A stretch of DNA of 64,000 bases from Chitinophagaceae bacterium. GTDB lineage: Bacteria; Bacteroidota; Bacteroidia; Chitinophagales; Chitinophagaceae. The DNA lies in assembly GCA_016720775.1 (NCBI GenBank), contig JADKJX010000009.1:62001-126000 (forward strand), given 5' to 3'. The notes under the pieces are model-generated. The model was not told the origin of the DNA. It did not search any database and saw only the letters and a program-made list of their open reading frames with translations. The position numbers were made by a program, and so were the translations under genes. Each line of letters begins with the position of its first letter. Positions within the stretch are counted from its first letter, which is position 1. Positions 25,763 through 35,254 of the stretch are shown piece after piece.

Positions 25763-28700
25763 TTATTGTTTTATGAACATGAGCCGTACGGTTTGTCCGG
25801 GTTGTACCACTTCGGCATTATACACACCTGGAGGAAGATCTTTTACGGGTATTGCAATGGTGCCCGTTCCATTCACTTTTATTTGTTTAACTAGCTGGCC
25901 GCTCATATTGCGGATGTTCAGCGTGGCATCCCGGAATGTATAGCCTGTATTTATGTATAATACATCCTGTGCCGGGTTGGGGTAAACATTTACATACGCT
26001 TCTTTACTGAAGTCAACCCACCTGATCTCGCTATAGCTGAACTTGCCATCCATATCTGTTTGTTTGAGGCGGTAATAATTTTTACCATCAAACGGGTTGT
26101 CATCTGTGAGCCGGTAAGTTGCGCCATTGCCATTGATACCTTTCGCAACAACAAAGCCGGTGGAATCAAAAACAATTCCGTTCCTGCTGCGCTGAACCTG
26201 GAATCCCTTGCTGTTTATTTCAGAACGGGTTTTCCATTCCAGCAGTGCTTTATTGGTTTGTTTGGTTACATTAAATTCAAGACCGGTTATTGGCAAAGGC
26301 GGGGAAACTTCCAGCTTCCATACTTCACGCCCGGTAACTGTTCCGTCATTAGCACTGAAGATCAGAGGATTTAAGCCCCTTGCATTTCTTGGGTAGCTGC
26401 TATGTACTCCCGGCGCAATATCGAACATGATGGTACCGGCTGGCGTGCCGTCTGTTTGCCATAATTCCTGTCCGTTCACATTGTCGTCGATCCATAAGAA
26501 CCATTTGCCATTATATGCAGGAAATTCATCCAGTAAAAAATATCCCACTTCACGGCCAGCGAAACCTTCTACTTCCACAGTGCCGGGTACCGTTCCATCC
26601 GTTGCCCATATATGAAAGCCATTGGTAGTGCCCGAGGGGAGTGCGATGAAAACAATTTTGCTTCCAATGTTGGTCAACAGGAAAGGAAAATCAATGTCAT
26701 AAAACAGCGAGGTATTGGCGGTTGTGCCATCTGTTCTCCAGATCTTTGAATAACTGCTGTTTGAATTAGCTGCAGTAAAATAAACCCAGCTGCCTAATTT
26801 GGCAAACCAACCGGGATTTGAAGACCCCGCCGGGTTAATATCTTTGAGTAAAACCGTACCAAGCGGAGTTCCGTCGGTTATCCATACTTCTTTTCCATTG
26901 ATCCCGTCATTGGCACTGAAATATAATTTAGTTCCGTCGCTAAACAGATCAGAAATCTCTGAGCCTGCCGCCGTGCCGTTGATATCTTTGAGCGGTATGG
27001 TACCCCCCGGTGTTCCATCAGTTACCCATAATTCTTCGCCGGCTGTTCCATCATTGGCCACAAAACAAATTTTACCATTCACCAAACGCATGTCCCTTAT
27101 ATCAGAATTATTTGTGCCGGGATTGATGTCTTTAATTAAAACGGTTCCACCAGCTGTTCCATCACTTTTCCAGAGCTCTCTTCCATTTACTCCATCATCT
27201 GCAACAAATATCAGCAGGGATCCCATTTCAATCATATTGCTTGGTGAACTTGCCTCTGTTCCGGTGCGGATATCTTTTACCATCGTTGTTCCACCAACTG
27301 TTCCGTCGGTTTTCCATAATTCATTGCTCTCTGCTGAAGTATATCCCATAAAATATAAATAGCTACCCGCCTTTCTGCCATGTTCATAGGAGGCCGAAAA
27401 ATTATCAGCGCCACCGCCGGCTTTTAGTTCAGTGGCATTGCCAACCGTTCCATCTGTTTTGAATAAACTAAAATAATAGGATGATGTTGCCCGGGCGCCG
27501 AAATACATAGCGCTGTTGTATGCTTCAAACCATTGTGGGTCGCTGTTAATGCCCGATCCCAGGTTAATATCCTTTACAAAAGAAGTGTTGACAGCTTTTC
27601 CATCTGTTTTCCATAATTCAGTTCCGGTTATATCATTGTTGGCACCAAAATAAATAAGGCCATTGTGTATGCCGCTTATATGAACAGTGTCTCCGGCCGA
27701 CGATTGTATGTTTTGAACAATAACCGTATTCACGTCTGTTCCCTGGCTGCGCCATAATTGAAAAGCATTACCGTCGTAGGCTGAAAATATCAATGTATCG
27801 CCCAGGTTGTACATGTCCATGGGGTTGGAACTTCCAAACAGGTTGATGTCTTTTGCAAGATCAGTAATCACGCCATCCGTTTTCCATAATTCGGTATTAT
27901 CTAAATCATCTTCTGCAGCAAAATATAAATAGCTGCCCGCTGCTTTAAAACCGTATTTACCGGGGTTTGAATCGCCAAAAGGATTGATGTCCATAAGTTG
28001 TGAAGGGAGGTTTGTAATATCATCTGTTACCCATAGTTCTACGCCGTCAATGCCATTTGTGGCGCTGAAATATAGTTTATCATTGAATACCGTTTTATGA
28101 TCGGGGTTGCTGCTTTCGGTGCCGTTGTTATTTATATCGGCAAACATATTTGTTCCCGGATCACTTCCATCACTGCTCCATAATTCATTGCCATTTGTTC
28201 CATCATCAGCAGTAAAGAATAATATACCGTGGTAAACAACAAGGTCTGAAGGATTAGAAGAGCCTGCGCCTTTGATGTCTTTCACCATCTGAAACTGCTC
28301 AGTCAATGCATCATACATCCACAGCTCATTTCCGTTTATCCCGTCATTGGCTGCAAAAAAGAGCGTATCGCCTTTTACCGTTAGATCATGCGGATAGGAA
28401 TCACCCGTGCCAGGAGTTATGTCGTAAATAAATAAAGAATTAGTGGTTACCTCATACCTGAGTAACTCAATGCCCTGGTCAAAATACCAATCCCCTGCAA
28501 AAAAAATATTGTTTCCTATTACCGCTGTTTCCGTAGGCGAATAACCTGCATCCTTTCCGCCGATTGGTGCCGTGAGCTTATTCGTTAAAGGATCGTATTT
28601 CCAGGGATGGAAACCAGTACCCGAAAAAAAATACAGGTTACCGGCAACCGTATCAAACAGGTGCGGATCGGAACTCTGTGTTTCATAAATGCTGGCCAGG

Positions 28701-28933
28701 TCTTTTATCAGCGAAGTACCACCCGCAGTACCATCGGTCTTCCATAATTCATTACCGTTATAATCCGTTGCGGGGAAATAATAGGTTCCATTAAGCTGAA
28801 TTCCTTTTTTAGGGAATGAGCCCGAATAAATATCCGAAGTACTGGTATTTATGTTCTTTAATAACTGGGGTGTTTGTGCAGTGGTAGCTATACTCAAGCT
28901 GAAGCCCGCAAGAAGGGTAAAAATTTGTTTCAT
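25763..28933 (-). CDS. Secreted ELWxTDGT-repeat protein with type IX secretion sorting domain
   Basis: The ATG at 28933 is chosen because it begins a signal peptide (MKQIFTLLAGFSLSIATTAQ); the frame is open 32 codons upstream. The 1056-residue protein is built of many copies of the motif ELW-TDGT or close variants (ELWKTDGTAGGT, ELWVTDGTPGGT, LWSSDGSDPGT), each with a strand pair of the form LYFSANDG.NG, as in beta-propeller-like bacterial surface proteins. Near the C-terminus comes an FnIII-like stretch (LEWKTRSEINSKGFQVQRS) and a type IX sorting domain (VNVYPNPAQDVLYIN ... PPGVYNAEV). It is exported to the cell surface or medium. It is transcribed away from the second kinase/regulator pair, whose control over it is possible but unproven. 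Confidence 0.9.
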   Translation of the reverse strand: MKQIFTLLAGFSLSIATTAQTPQLLKNINTSTSDIYSGSFPKKGIQLNGTYYFPATDYNGNELWKTDGTAGGTSLIKDLASIYETQSSDPHLFDTVAGNLYFFSGTGFHPWKYDPLTNKLTAPIGGKDAGYSPTETAVIGNNIFFAGDWYFDQGIELLRYEVTTNSLFIYDITPGTGDSYPHDLTVKGDTLFFAANDGINGNELWMYDALTEQFQMVKDIKGAGSSNPSDLVVYHGILFFTADDGTNGNELWSSDGSDPGTNMFADINNNGTESSNPDHKTVFNDKLYFSATNGIDGVELWVTDDITNLPSQLMDINPFGDSNPGKYGFKAAGSYLYFAAEDDLDNTELWKTDGVITDLAKDINLFGSSNPMDMYNLGDTLIFSAYDGNAFQLWRSQGTDVNTVIVQNIQSSAGDTVHISGIHNGLIYFGANNDITGTELWKTDGKAVNTSFVKDINLGSGINSDPQWFEAYNSAMYFGARATSSYYFSLFKTDGTVGNATELKAGGGADNFSASYEHGRKAGSYLYFMGYTSAESNELWKTDGTVGGTTMVKDIRTGTEASSPSNMIEMGSLLIFVADDGVNGRELWKSDGTAGGTVLIKDINPGTNNSDIRDMRLVNGKICFVANDGTAGEELWVTDGTPGGTIPLKDINGTAAGSEISDLFSDGTKLYFSANDGINGKEVWITDGTPLGTVLLKDINPAGSSNPGWFAKLGSWVYFTAANSNSSYSKIWRTDGTTANTSLFYDIDFPFLLTNIGSKIVFIALPSGTTNGFHIWATDGTVPGTVEVEGFAGREVGYFLLDEFPAYNGKWFLWIDDNVNGQELWQTDGTPAGTIMFDIAPGVHSSYPRNARGLNPLIFSANDGTVTGREVWKLEVSPPLPITGLEFNVTKQTNKALLEWKTRSEINSKGFQVQRSRNGIVFDSTGFVVAKGINGNGATYRLTDDNPFDGKNYYRLKQTDMDGKFSYSEIRWVDFSKEAYVNVYPNPAQDVLYINTGYTFRDATLNIRNMSGQLVKQIKVNGTGTIAIPVKDLPPGVYNAEVVQPGQTVRLMFIKQ

Positions 28934-29159
28934 ACGCTTTTTTTTAAAAGAAAAAATGCTTTCAGGTCCAGGCGGGGTCTTTCGCAGGAGAGGGTAAGTA
29001 AAGTTTAAATTTTTTATCGGGTATTTCAATACCTAATTTGTAGTATGGTGCAGAGCCGGGGTAAAATAATCGGGGAGAATGTTCGATATGCAGTAACAAT
29101 TGAATATTTTTAAGACCGGACAGCGATATTCCTGGAAAGCCGTTTTTTCCTGCCTGTTA

Positions 29160-31130
29160 ATGACTAAATTTCCTGCTATGATCTGGAGGCTTTTTTCTCG
29201 GACATTTTTTATTTCCCTGTTCTGTATTGGTAATGCCAATGCGCAAACCCGTTTAATAGACAGCCTGAAGAAAAATATCAGCCAGGCCCGTTCTCCTGTT
29301 GATAAACTAAACAGTATTCTTGGCTTGTGTGAACAAAGACAATCGCTGAATACGGACACGTTATTTTATTATGCATCGCTGGCAAAAAAAATGGCAACCA
29401 GCCTGGCGGATGATAAAAACATTGCGCTGGCAAATTATTTTGTATCAAACAGCCTGGCACGCAAAGGCGAACTGGAGGAAGCCATGCGGATGACAGATGA
29501 AAACCTGGAGCAGTTGTCTTATCAAAAAAACAGGAATGCCTACCTGAAATTCAGTTTGCAAAAAGGACAGCTGAATATCAAGAGCAACCGGTATAAAGAA
29601 GCCCTTGCACAATATTATAAGCTGCTGAATGAAAGCGAGCAGCAACAGGATACATTGACCCAGGTAAATGCAAAAACAAGTATTGGCTGGGTAAATATGG
29701 AAATGGGACGTAATGCCGAAGCAATAAGCTGGTTTTATAAAGCACTGGGTACTGTTCGTTTTCCCGAGCGGTTTGAATACTCGGGGATTATTTATTCCAA
29801 CATGGCGGCCACGTACAATGAAATAAATAAAAATGATTCTGCAGAGTTTTATATAAAAAAGGCCATTGCTGTCAACCGGCGCATGCAAAGCAACCTCCAG
29901 TTCCTGGCAAATGCCCTTGCCATTGAAGCTGATATTCTCATTGATACAGACAGGAAGGAACTTGCTGAAACACCGCTGAATGAAGCCCTGGCTATCCGGA
30001 AACAGATCGGTGAGCCTTTCTATATTGTTTCGGATATGACACAACTGGCACTTTACTATGCTAATAATCACCAGCCGCAAAAAGGGATTGTACTTTGCCT
30101 GGAAGGGATTGAGACGGCAAAAAAATACCAACTTGATTCGAAACTTCCTATTCTTTACGGGGCGCTGGCTGAGAATTACAAGGCAGCAAAAAATTATGAA
30201 AAATACGGGGAGACGCTTCAAATGGTCATTTCTTTAAAAGATTCCCTGTATGAAAAAAACTCTGCCGAAGCGCTGGCCGAACTTCAAACACAATATAACC
30301 TGCAGAAGATACAGAACACGGTTATTCAGCAAAAACTGGACATTACCAAAAAGGACTATGCCATTACTAAAAAGAATTACCTTTTTTACGGCTTACTCAT
30401 TCTCACCTTTTTCTTCCTGGTCACCTTGTATATAATTTTTAAAAACTACCGCAGAAAAGAACAGATGAAAGTGCAATTGATGCTGCAGGAGGAAAAGAAC
30501 AGTGCAGCACTTGCGGTACTGGCAGCCGAAGAAAATGAACGGAAACGTATTGCGGCCGACCTGCACGATAACCTTGGTGCATACGCTGCTTCGATCGCTT
30601 CCAATATCGAACATATAAAAATTTTACCGGGTGATGCTGCCAATGTAAATGCCCTGCAGGAACTGAGAAACAATTCCCGTTCCATTGTATCGCAACTGAA
30701 TGATACCATCTGGGTACTGAAAAAAGATGCCTTGTCGCTTACGGCAATCAGCGACCGGCTAAAAAGCTTTATCCAGCGCCTGCAATCAAGCTACCCGAAT
30801 CTGAAGATGGATGTTTTTGAAAACATTGAGACCGATCATTTATTGCCGCCATCCCAGGCCTTTCACCTGTTTCATATTTTACAGGAGGCGGTCAATAATG
30901 CTGTGCGGCACAGCGGGGGCACCCAGGTAAGTGTGACCATAGAAAGTAATCATTCCTGGAAAATGATAGTTGCCGATGATGGAAAAGGACTCCCGGAAGA
31001 ATTACCGGTCAGGGAAGGGAATGGCCTTGCCAATATGAAGAACCGGGCTGCTGAAGCAGAATGGATGCTCGAATGGCAAGATAACATTCCTGCCGGCACA
31101 AGATTAAGTATTACGCCTACTACAAATTGA
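29160..31130 (+). CDS. TPR-containing sensor histidine kinase (second copy)
   Basis: The ATG at 29160 gives 656 residues; an ATG at 29178 would start even closer to the signal peptide (IWRLFSRTFFISLFCIGNANAQ), and an in-frame TTG exists at 29100. Parts in order: signal peptide, TPR repeats (about 40-380), a membrane segment (about 407-428), a short coiled coil, HisKA_3 with His469 (DLHDNLGAY), and HATPase (NNAVRHSGG, ADDGKGL, GNGLANM). The layout equals that of the kinase at 15147, and it is also followed by a NarL-type regulator (39 bases to that start). It faces the ELWxTDGT gene divergently. Signal unknown. Confidence 0.92.
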   Translation: MTKFPAMIWRLFSRTFFISLFCIGNANAQTRLIDSLKKNISQARSPVDKLNSILGLCEQRQSLNTDTLFYYASLAKKMATSLADDKNIALANYFVSNSLARKGELEEAMRMTDENLEQLSYQKNRNAYLKFSLQKGQLNIKSNRYKEALAQYYKLLNESEQQQDTLTQVNAKTSIGWVNMEMGRNAEAISWFYKALGTVRFPERFEYSGIIYSNMAATYNEINKNDSAEFYIKKAIAVNRRMQSNLQFLANALAIEADILIDTDRKELAETPLNEALAIRKQIGEPFYIVSDMTQLALYYANNHQPQKGIVLCLEGIETAKKYQLDSKLPILYGALAENYKAAKNYEKYGETLQMVISLKDSLYEKNSAEALAELQTQYNLQKIQNTVIQQKLDITKKDYAITKKNYLFYGLLILTFFFLVTLYIIFKNYRRKEQMKVQLMLQEEKNSAALAVLAAEENERKRIAADLHDNLGAYAASIASNIEHIKILPGDAANVNALQELRNNSRSIVSQLNDTIWVLKKDALSLTAISDRLKSFIQRLQSSYPNLKMDVFENIETDHLLPPSQAFHLFHILQEAVNNAVRHSGGTQVSVTIESNHSWKMIVADDGKGLPEELPVREGNGLANMKNRAAEAEWMLEWQDNIPAGTRLSITPTTN

Positions 31131-31169
31131 TTATTGCTTTTTAATTAATAGTTACAGACTTTTATTGGT

Positions 31170-31838
31170 ATGATGAACTTCAGGATCGCACTGGCAGAAG
31201 ATAATGCAGTTAACCGGAACACTTTTATGCAAAAGCTGAAAGTGACAGACTGCCTGCAGCTTGTTTTTTCGGCAAGCGACGGAAATGAATGCCTGGAGCA
31301 ACTGAAAGGATTACCGCACCAGTCGTTACCGCAGGTTATTTTTATGGACCTCGAAATGCCCGGCATGGATGGGATAGAAGCCATACACATTGCCAAATCC
31401 CTCTATCCGCAAATTCATTTTATTGTACTCACCGTTTTTGATGATGATGAAAAAATATTTGAAGCCATCAAGGCCGGGGCTTCGGGATATTTACTGAAAC
31501 ACGAACCGGCGGTTATACTGCAGGATGCTGTAATTAACGTGATGGAATCCGGCGGGGCACCGATGAGCCCGGCCATTGCCCGTAAAACATTAAAGCTTCT
31601 CAGTAAAACAGAAGTACCGGCAGAAACCGTTTCGGGTTCATTGCCTGTAAGCATAACACAACGGGAGCAGGAAATACTGCAACACATGGTAAATGGCTGG
31701 GATGCCAAAAGAATTGCAGCGGCATCTTACATCAGCGTTTTAACCGTACGAAAGCACATTGCAAATATTTATGAGAAACTGCATGTAAATTCCAAAGCAC
31801 AGGTGATATCCCTGGCTCATAAAAATAAGTGGGTGTAA
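31170..31838 (+). CDS. NarL/FixJ-family response regulator (second copy)
   Basis: 222 residues with receiver (acidic E10-D11, phospho-accepting D60 in VIFMDLEM, VLTVFDDDEK, YLLKHE) and LuxR-type HTH (ITQREQEILQHMVNG ... TVRKHIANIYEKLHV). Two ATG codons in tandem (31170, 31173). Clearly paralogous to the regulator at 16948. Unlike that gene it has no AATRCC-N8-GGTATT site upstream, so the two systems probably have separate targets. Confidence 0.94.
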   Translation: MMNFRIALAEDNAVNRNTFMQKLKVTDCLQLVFSASDGNECLEQLKGLPHQSLPQVIFMDLEMPGMDGIEAIHIAKSLYPQIHFIVLTVFDDDEKIFEAIKAGASGYLLKHEPAVILQDAVINVMESGGAPMSPAIARKTLKLLSKTEVPAETVSGSLPVSITQREQEILQHMVNGWDAKRIAAASYISVLTVRKHIANIYEKLHVNSKAQVISLAHKNKWV

Positions 31839-31952
31839 GGGTTTGGGGTTTCTCGTTTTGAGTTTTGTGTTCGGACCTTTTTGTAAATATCATATAAACT
31901 ACTTGCTTCAACCCTGAACTTAAAACCCATAACGCATAACTTGTATTTCCCC

Positions 31953-31960
31953 TATCTTCG
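31953..31960 (+). promoter_or_regulatory. Candidate -7 element of pyrH
   Basis: TATCTTCG (TAnnTTcG variant) ends 18 bases before the pyrH ATG; no clean TTG at the expected -33 distance. Confidence 0.35.
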
Positions 31961-31978
31961 CAAAAATATCTTAACCAA

Positions 31979-32689
31979 ATGCTTCCGAAATACAAAAGAA
32001 TACTTCTAAAACTTTCCGGTGAATCGTTAATGGGAGATAAGAATTTTGGTATCGACAGCGAAGTGATCGCCCGGTATGCACAGGACATAAAATCCATTAT
32101 TGAGCTCGGTGTACAAGTGGCTGTTGTAATAGGAGGAGGAAATATTTACCGGGGTACCAATGAGGCAGAAAGTGGTATTGAAAGAGCGCAGGGAGATTAT
32201 ATGGGTATGCTGGCTACCGTAATAAACGGAATGGCTGTGCAGAGTGGTTTGGAAAAAGCCGGTATCTATACCCGCCTGCAAAGTGCTATTAAAATGGAAC
32301 AGATCGCAGAACCATACATCCGCCGCAGGGCCATGCGTCACCTGGAAAAAGGAAGGGTGGTGATCTTTGGTGCCGGAACAGGTAATCCTTATTTTACAAC
32401 CGATACAGCCGGTTCTTTACGGGCTATTGAAATTAAAGCCGATGTGATCTTAAAAGGAACGAGGGTAAATGGAATTTATACAGCCGACCCGGAAAAAGAT
32501 CCAACAGCCACCCGGTATGAATCCATTTCGTTTGCGGAATGTATTCAGAAGAACCTAAAGGTGATGGATATGACCGCTTTTACTTTGTGCATGGAAAACA
32601 ACCTGCCCATTGTTGTTTTTGACATGAATAAAGCGGGCAACCTGCTTAAAGTGGTGACCGGTGAAAAAGTAGGAACCCTTGTAACATAA
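31979..32689 (+). CDS. pyrH: Uridylate kinase
   Basis: A 236-residue UMP kinase of the amino-acid-kinase fold, which converts UMP to UDP and acts as a hexamer. Signatures: YKRILLKLSGESLMG, VQVAVVIGGGNIYRG, GRVVIFGAGTGNPYFTTDTA, KGTRVNGIYTADPEKDP and MDMTAFTLCMENNLPIVVFDMN. Usually next to tsf and frr; here the 17.6 kb stretch with two-component and secretion genes intervenes, and frr is not in the window. Confidence 0.97.
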   Translation: MLPKYKRILLKLSGESLMGDKNFGIDSEVIARYAQDIKSIIELGVQVAVVIGGGNIYRGTNEAESGIERAQGDYMGMLATVINGMAVQSGLEKAGIYTRLQSAIKMEQIAEPYIRRRAMRHLEKGRVVIFGAGTGNPYFTTDTAGSLRAIEIKADVILKGTRVNGIYTADPEKDPTATRYESISFAECIQKNLKVMDMTAFTLCMENNLPIVVFDMNKAGNLLKVVTGEKVGTLVT

Positions 32690-32712
32690 ATTATCCGCAA
32701 GATCTTATAAAT

Positions 32713-32745
32713 AAAAAAGGCTGCATATCAGATGCGGCCTTTTTT
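32713..32745. terminator. Bidirectional terminator after pyrH
   Basis: AAAAAAGGC ... GCCTTTTTT with an inner GCAT/ATGC stem. It lies between pyrH and the convergent lipoprotein gene and has A and T runs for both directions. Confidence 0.85.
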
Positions 32746-32763
32746 ATCATGTCAATTTCAGAA

Positions 32764-33747
32764 TTAAAGGGTACTGAGGTAGGCTATTATTTCGGGTAAA
32801 GATTTTTTAACGGGCCTTACGGAAACAACCTGGTTGACAGTTCCATTGGTTGGCGTTAATGTAACAGCACTTTCGTAACCTAAATAGTAATCATTAGCCT
32901 GTTTGGAAATGACAACAACAGTTATTGCCTTACCAACCGGTAACCTGGGACTTATGAATTTTTTTGTACTAAGATCTCCATGCATACCGGCCAGGGAACG
33001 GAAATCTTTCAACACAGTAAAAGCAACCGTGTTGGCATTGGTAAAATAAGGAGCAAGGTCGGCTACAACCTGAACGGTAGGAGTACTAGCTGTATTAAAA
33101 CCGTAAGCAATATTTATCCAGCGCAGATGATTGGTAGAAATTTCATAGCCCTGGGTTCCCATACCGATCACATTATTTACCAGGTCCTGGTTCGGGAGCC
33201 AGTTGAATTGCTGCGGATTTGACTCGTCACCAAAGAATAATTTCATTCCTGTGTTGATCGGAAGATCAGCGTACTTGATATAAATTCTTGCATTTGGTGC
33301 CAGCTGTACCGGCAACCCATCTTTTTTCAACCGCACAAATATTTCACCAGCGGTAACCAGCAGGCTGTCGTATGTAGTGGTTGGTTTGCTCATTCGTACC
33401 ATATCTCCCTTCTTTTTCAGTGCAAGCAGTTCAACCTGTATTTTGCCTGATATGGGTGCTCCCGCTGCAGTCACACAACTGTTGGGAGGGAAAATAACCT
33501 GTACACCCAGTGGTGTGTTAAGTGTAGCGGTATTGGCATTCACTTCAATACTGTCTAAATAAGGCTCAATCAATAAACTTGTTTTAAGACTGGAAACAGG
33601 CATGGTAGAAGTAACAGTAACCTGCCATGTTGTATCCGGGCCATTTAATTGGCCGGCATCAGGTACAAAAATATCAGTGTTCTTACTACAGGCACTTAAT
33701 AAAAGCACACCTGCTGTTAAAAACGATATGATTATTTTCTTGTTCAT
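32764..33747 (-). CDS. Putative lipoprotein, unknown function
   Basis: A 327-residue protein with a lipoprotein signal: hydrophobic stretch then LLLSAC with Cys20 as the lipid-attached residue, followed by SKNTD. The mature part is beta-rich (about 80-110 resembles a ZU5-like or carboxypeptidase-regulatory-like segment: VNANTATLNTPLGVQVIFPPNSC) and ends EIIAYLSTL. ZU5-like identity is a guess. It is downstream (64 bases) of the sigma factor/barrel pair on the same strand and may be part of that operon. Confidence 0.75.
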   Translation of the reverse strand: MNKKIIISFLTAGVLLLSACSKNTDIFVPDAGQLNGPDTTWQVTVTSTMPVSSLKTSLLIEPYLDSIEVNANTATLNTPLGVQVIFPPNSCVTAAGAPISGKIQVELLALKKKGDMVRMSKPTTTYDSLLVTAGEIFVRLKKDGLPVQLAPNARIYIKYADLPINTGMKLFFGDESNPQQFNWLPNQDLVNNVIGMGTQGYEISTNHLRWINIAYGFNTASTPTVQVVADLAPYFTNANTVAFTVLKDFRSLAGMHGDLSTKKFISPRLPVGKAITVVVISKQANDYYLGYESAVTLTPTNGTVNQVVSVRPVKKSLPEIIAYLSTL

Positions 33748-33811
33748 CGATTTAATTTTTTAATAAGGCCGCTCTTTACTCAGATACCTCATCGGCATTT
33801 TGTGCTGCCTG

Positions 33812-35254
33812 TTATTTCAGGTCAATACGGATTCCTACCCTGAGTCCGGCTGTTTGATATTTTTGTTTCAGTGTAATATTATCTTTGTTCATTGGCGAAA
33901 AATTATAACGGAAATAGGGCTCTGCCATCAGGTGAAGCCTGTCGGTCAGTTTATAATAAACAGAAACGCCGCCAATAAAACCAACGCCTATATTTGATTT
34001 GAACTGGTATGGCGAAGAACCTTTGCCGGTGGTGATATTTACCGGATTATATGCCGTATCAAGCACATCGCCTTTTTGCCAACTGTAAATATTTACGATC
34101 ACGCCGGCATTGATGTTTGCATGTAACCGCCCGTTGCCTATTTCATATCCCATTGCAAGAGGAATATCAATGCTTCGGTATTTATTGATGGTGGTCTTAT
34201 ACCGGGTGCCTGTTGTGATATAGCTTCCCAATGTATCGCCGTTGGTGCCGATGATATACGTTACCTGCACCAGGTTGCCCTGGGAGAAAGTGAATTTTTC
34301 ATTTATCTGGCTGTAATTAACACCTGCACGTACGCTCATGGAATTATTGAAAACTTTTGTGTACCGCACACCTGCACTGAAAGCGGAACTGAATTTTGTG
34401 CTTTCCTTTCTGCGCTTCAGGTATTCCGAATTTGCGGTATCACTGAAACTCCGGAATGCATAATCAGGTCCGCCATATATCTCCAGGTATTTTTTATTCC
34501 CGGAAGCATTTTTTTCAATAGAGGGGCAATCGGGCAGGAATGCGATCTGTTGAAAAGAGAGAGATAACGGGCTCTTTGCTTTTCGCCTGGCTGAGATCAT
34601 TTCTGCATCAAAGGTTAACCGGCCAAGCAAACTTCCTCCAGCAGCATATTCCTCTTCTTCATCACCGGTGCCGGGGGCTGTGGAATTAATGCGTAACAGA
34701 TTTCCGGTGCCCTTCTGTTTTTTTGCAGAACCGGAATGATTGCCTGTTGTTATGTTTTCTTCTTCTGTTTGTATAGAGGGACTGTAAATAGCAATATTGC
34801 TTGCTCCTTTACGGGAGAGGTGATTGTTGGTGTTTTTTATTTTGTCAGTTCCTGCATTCGTGCCGGAAGCAGTATTCAAACCGGTATTAAATGTTGTCAC
34901 CGGCTCCTTTTGTATGGCAGAATTGGTATTGCTATTATCTGGTGATTGTTCTTCTTTAGCAAGACCTGTTTGCTGAGGGATTGATGGTTTATTTTTTTCT
35001 GAACTTAACTGCTGTATTGCCGGCGATGCAGAATTTTTAGTAAAGTACCACCAGCCGGAACCTGTACTTATTGCCAGCAACAAGACGGCTAGAAAAATTT
35101 TATTCTTATTGTTTAAGAGCGTATACCAGAAGCCTACGGGTTTTCTCCTTTCATTATGCGCAGCAATATTTTCCCAGATGCGGGGGTGCACATCAGGAGC
35201 GTAGTCGTTGAACTGCTCTTTTACGTAGTTATCAAATTGCTGGCTATTGCTCAT
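33812..35254 (-). CDS. Inner-membrane segment fused to outer-membrane beta-barrel; likely partner of the ECF sigma factor
   Basis: 480 residues in three parts. Residues 1-50 are cytosolic-looking and contain the P-x-x-W-E-N motif typical of short anti-sigma-like N-termini in this phylum (HPRIWENIAAH); about 53-70 is one membrane segment; about 75-235 is a long Ser/Asn/Thr/Lys-rich linker; about 240-480 is a beta-barrel of the OMP_b-brl type (LEIYGGPDYAFR ... YQTAGLRVGIRIDLK). There is no cleavable signal peptide. Its start overlaps the sigma-factor stop by 4 bases (ATGA type), so they are translationally coupled. A role as a membrane-spanning anti-sigma or sensor is inferred from this context. 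Confidence 0.75.
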   Translation of the reverse strand: MSNSQQFDNYVKEQFNDYAPDVHPRIWENIAAHNERRKPVGFWYTLLNNKNKIFLAVLLLAISTGSGWWYFTKNSASPAIQQLSSEKNKPSIPQQTGLAKEEQSPDNSNTNSAIQKEPVTTFNTGLNTASGTNAGTDKIKNTNNHLSRKGASNIAIYSPSIQTEEENITTGNHSGSAKKQKGTGNLLRINSTAPGTGDEEEEYAAGGSLLGRLTFDAEMISARRKAKSPLSLSFQQIAFLPDCPSIEKNASGNKKYLEIYGGPDYAFRSFSDTANSEYLKRRKESTKFSSAFSAGVRYTKVFNNSMSVRAGVNYSQINEKFTFSQGNLVQVTYIIGTNGDTLGSYITTGTRYKTTINKYRSIDIPLAMGYEIGNGRLHANINAGVIVNIYSWQKGDVLDTAYNPVNITTGKGSSPYQFKSNIGVGFIGGVSVYYKLTDRLHLMAEPYFRYNFSPMNKDNITLKQKYQTAGLRVGIRIDLK

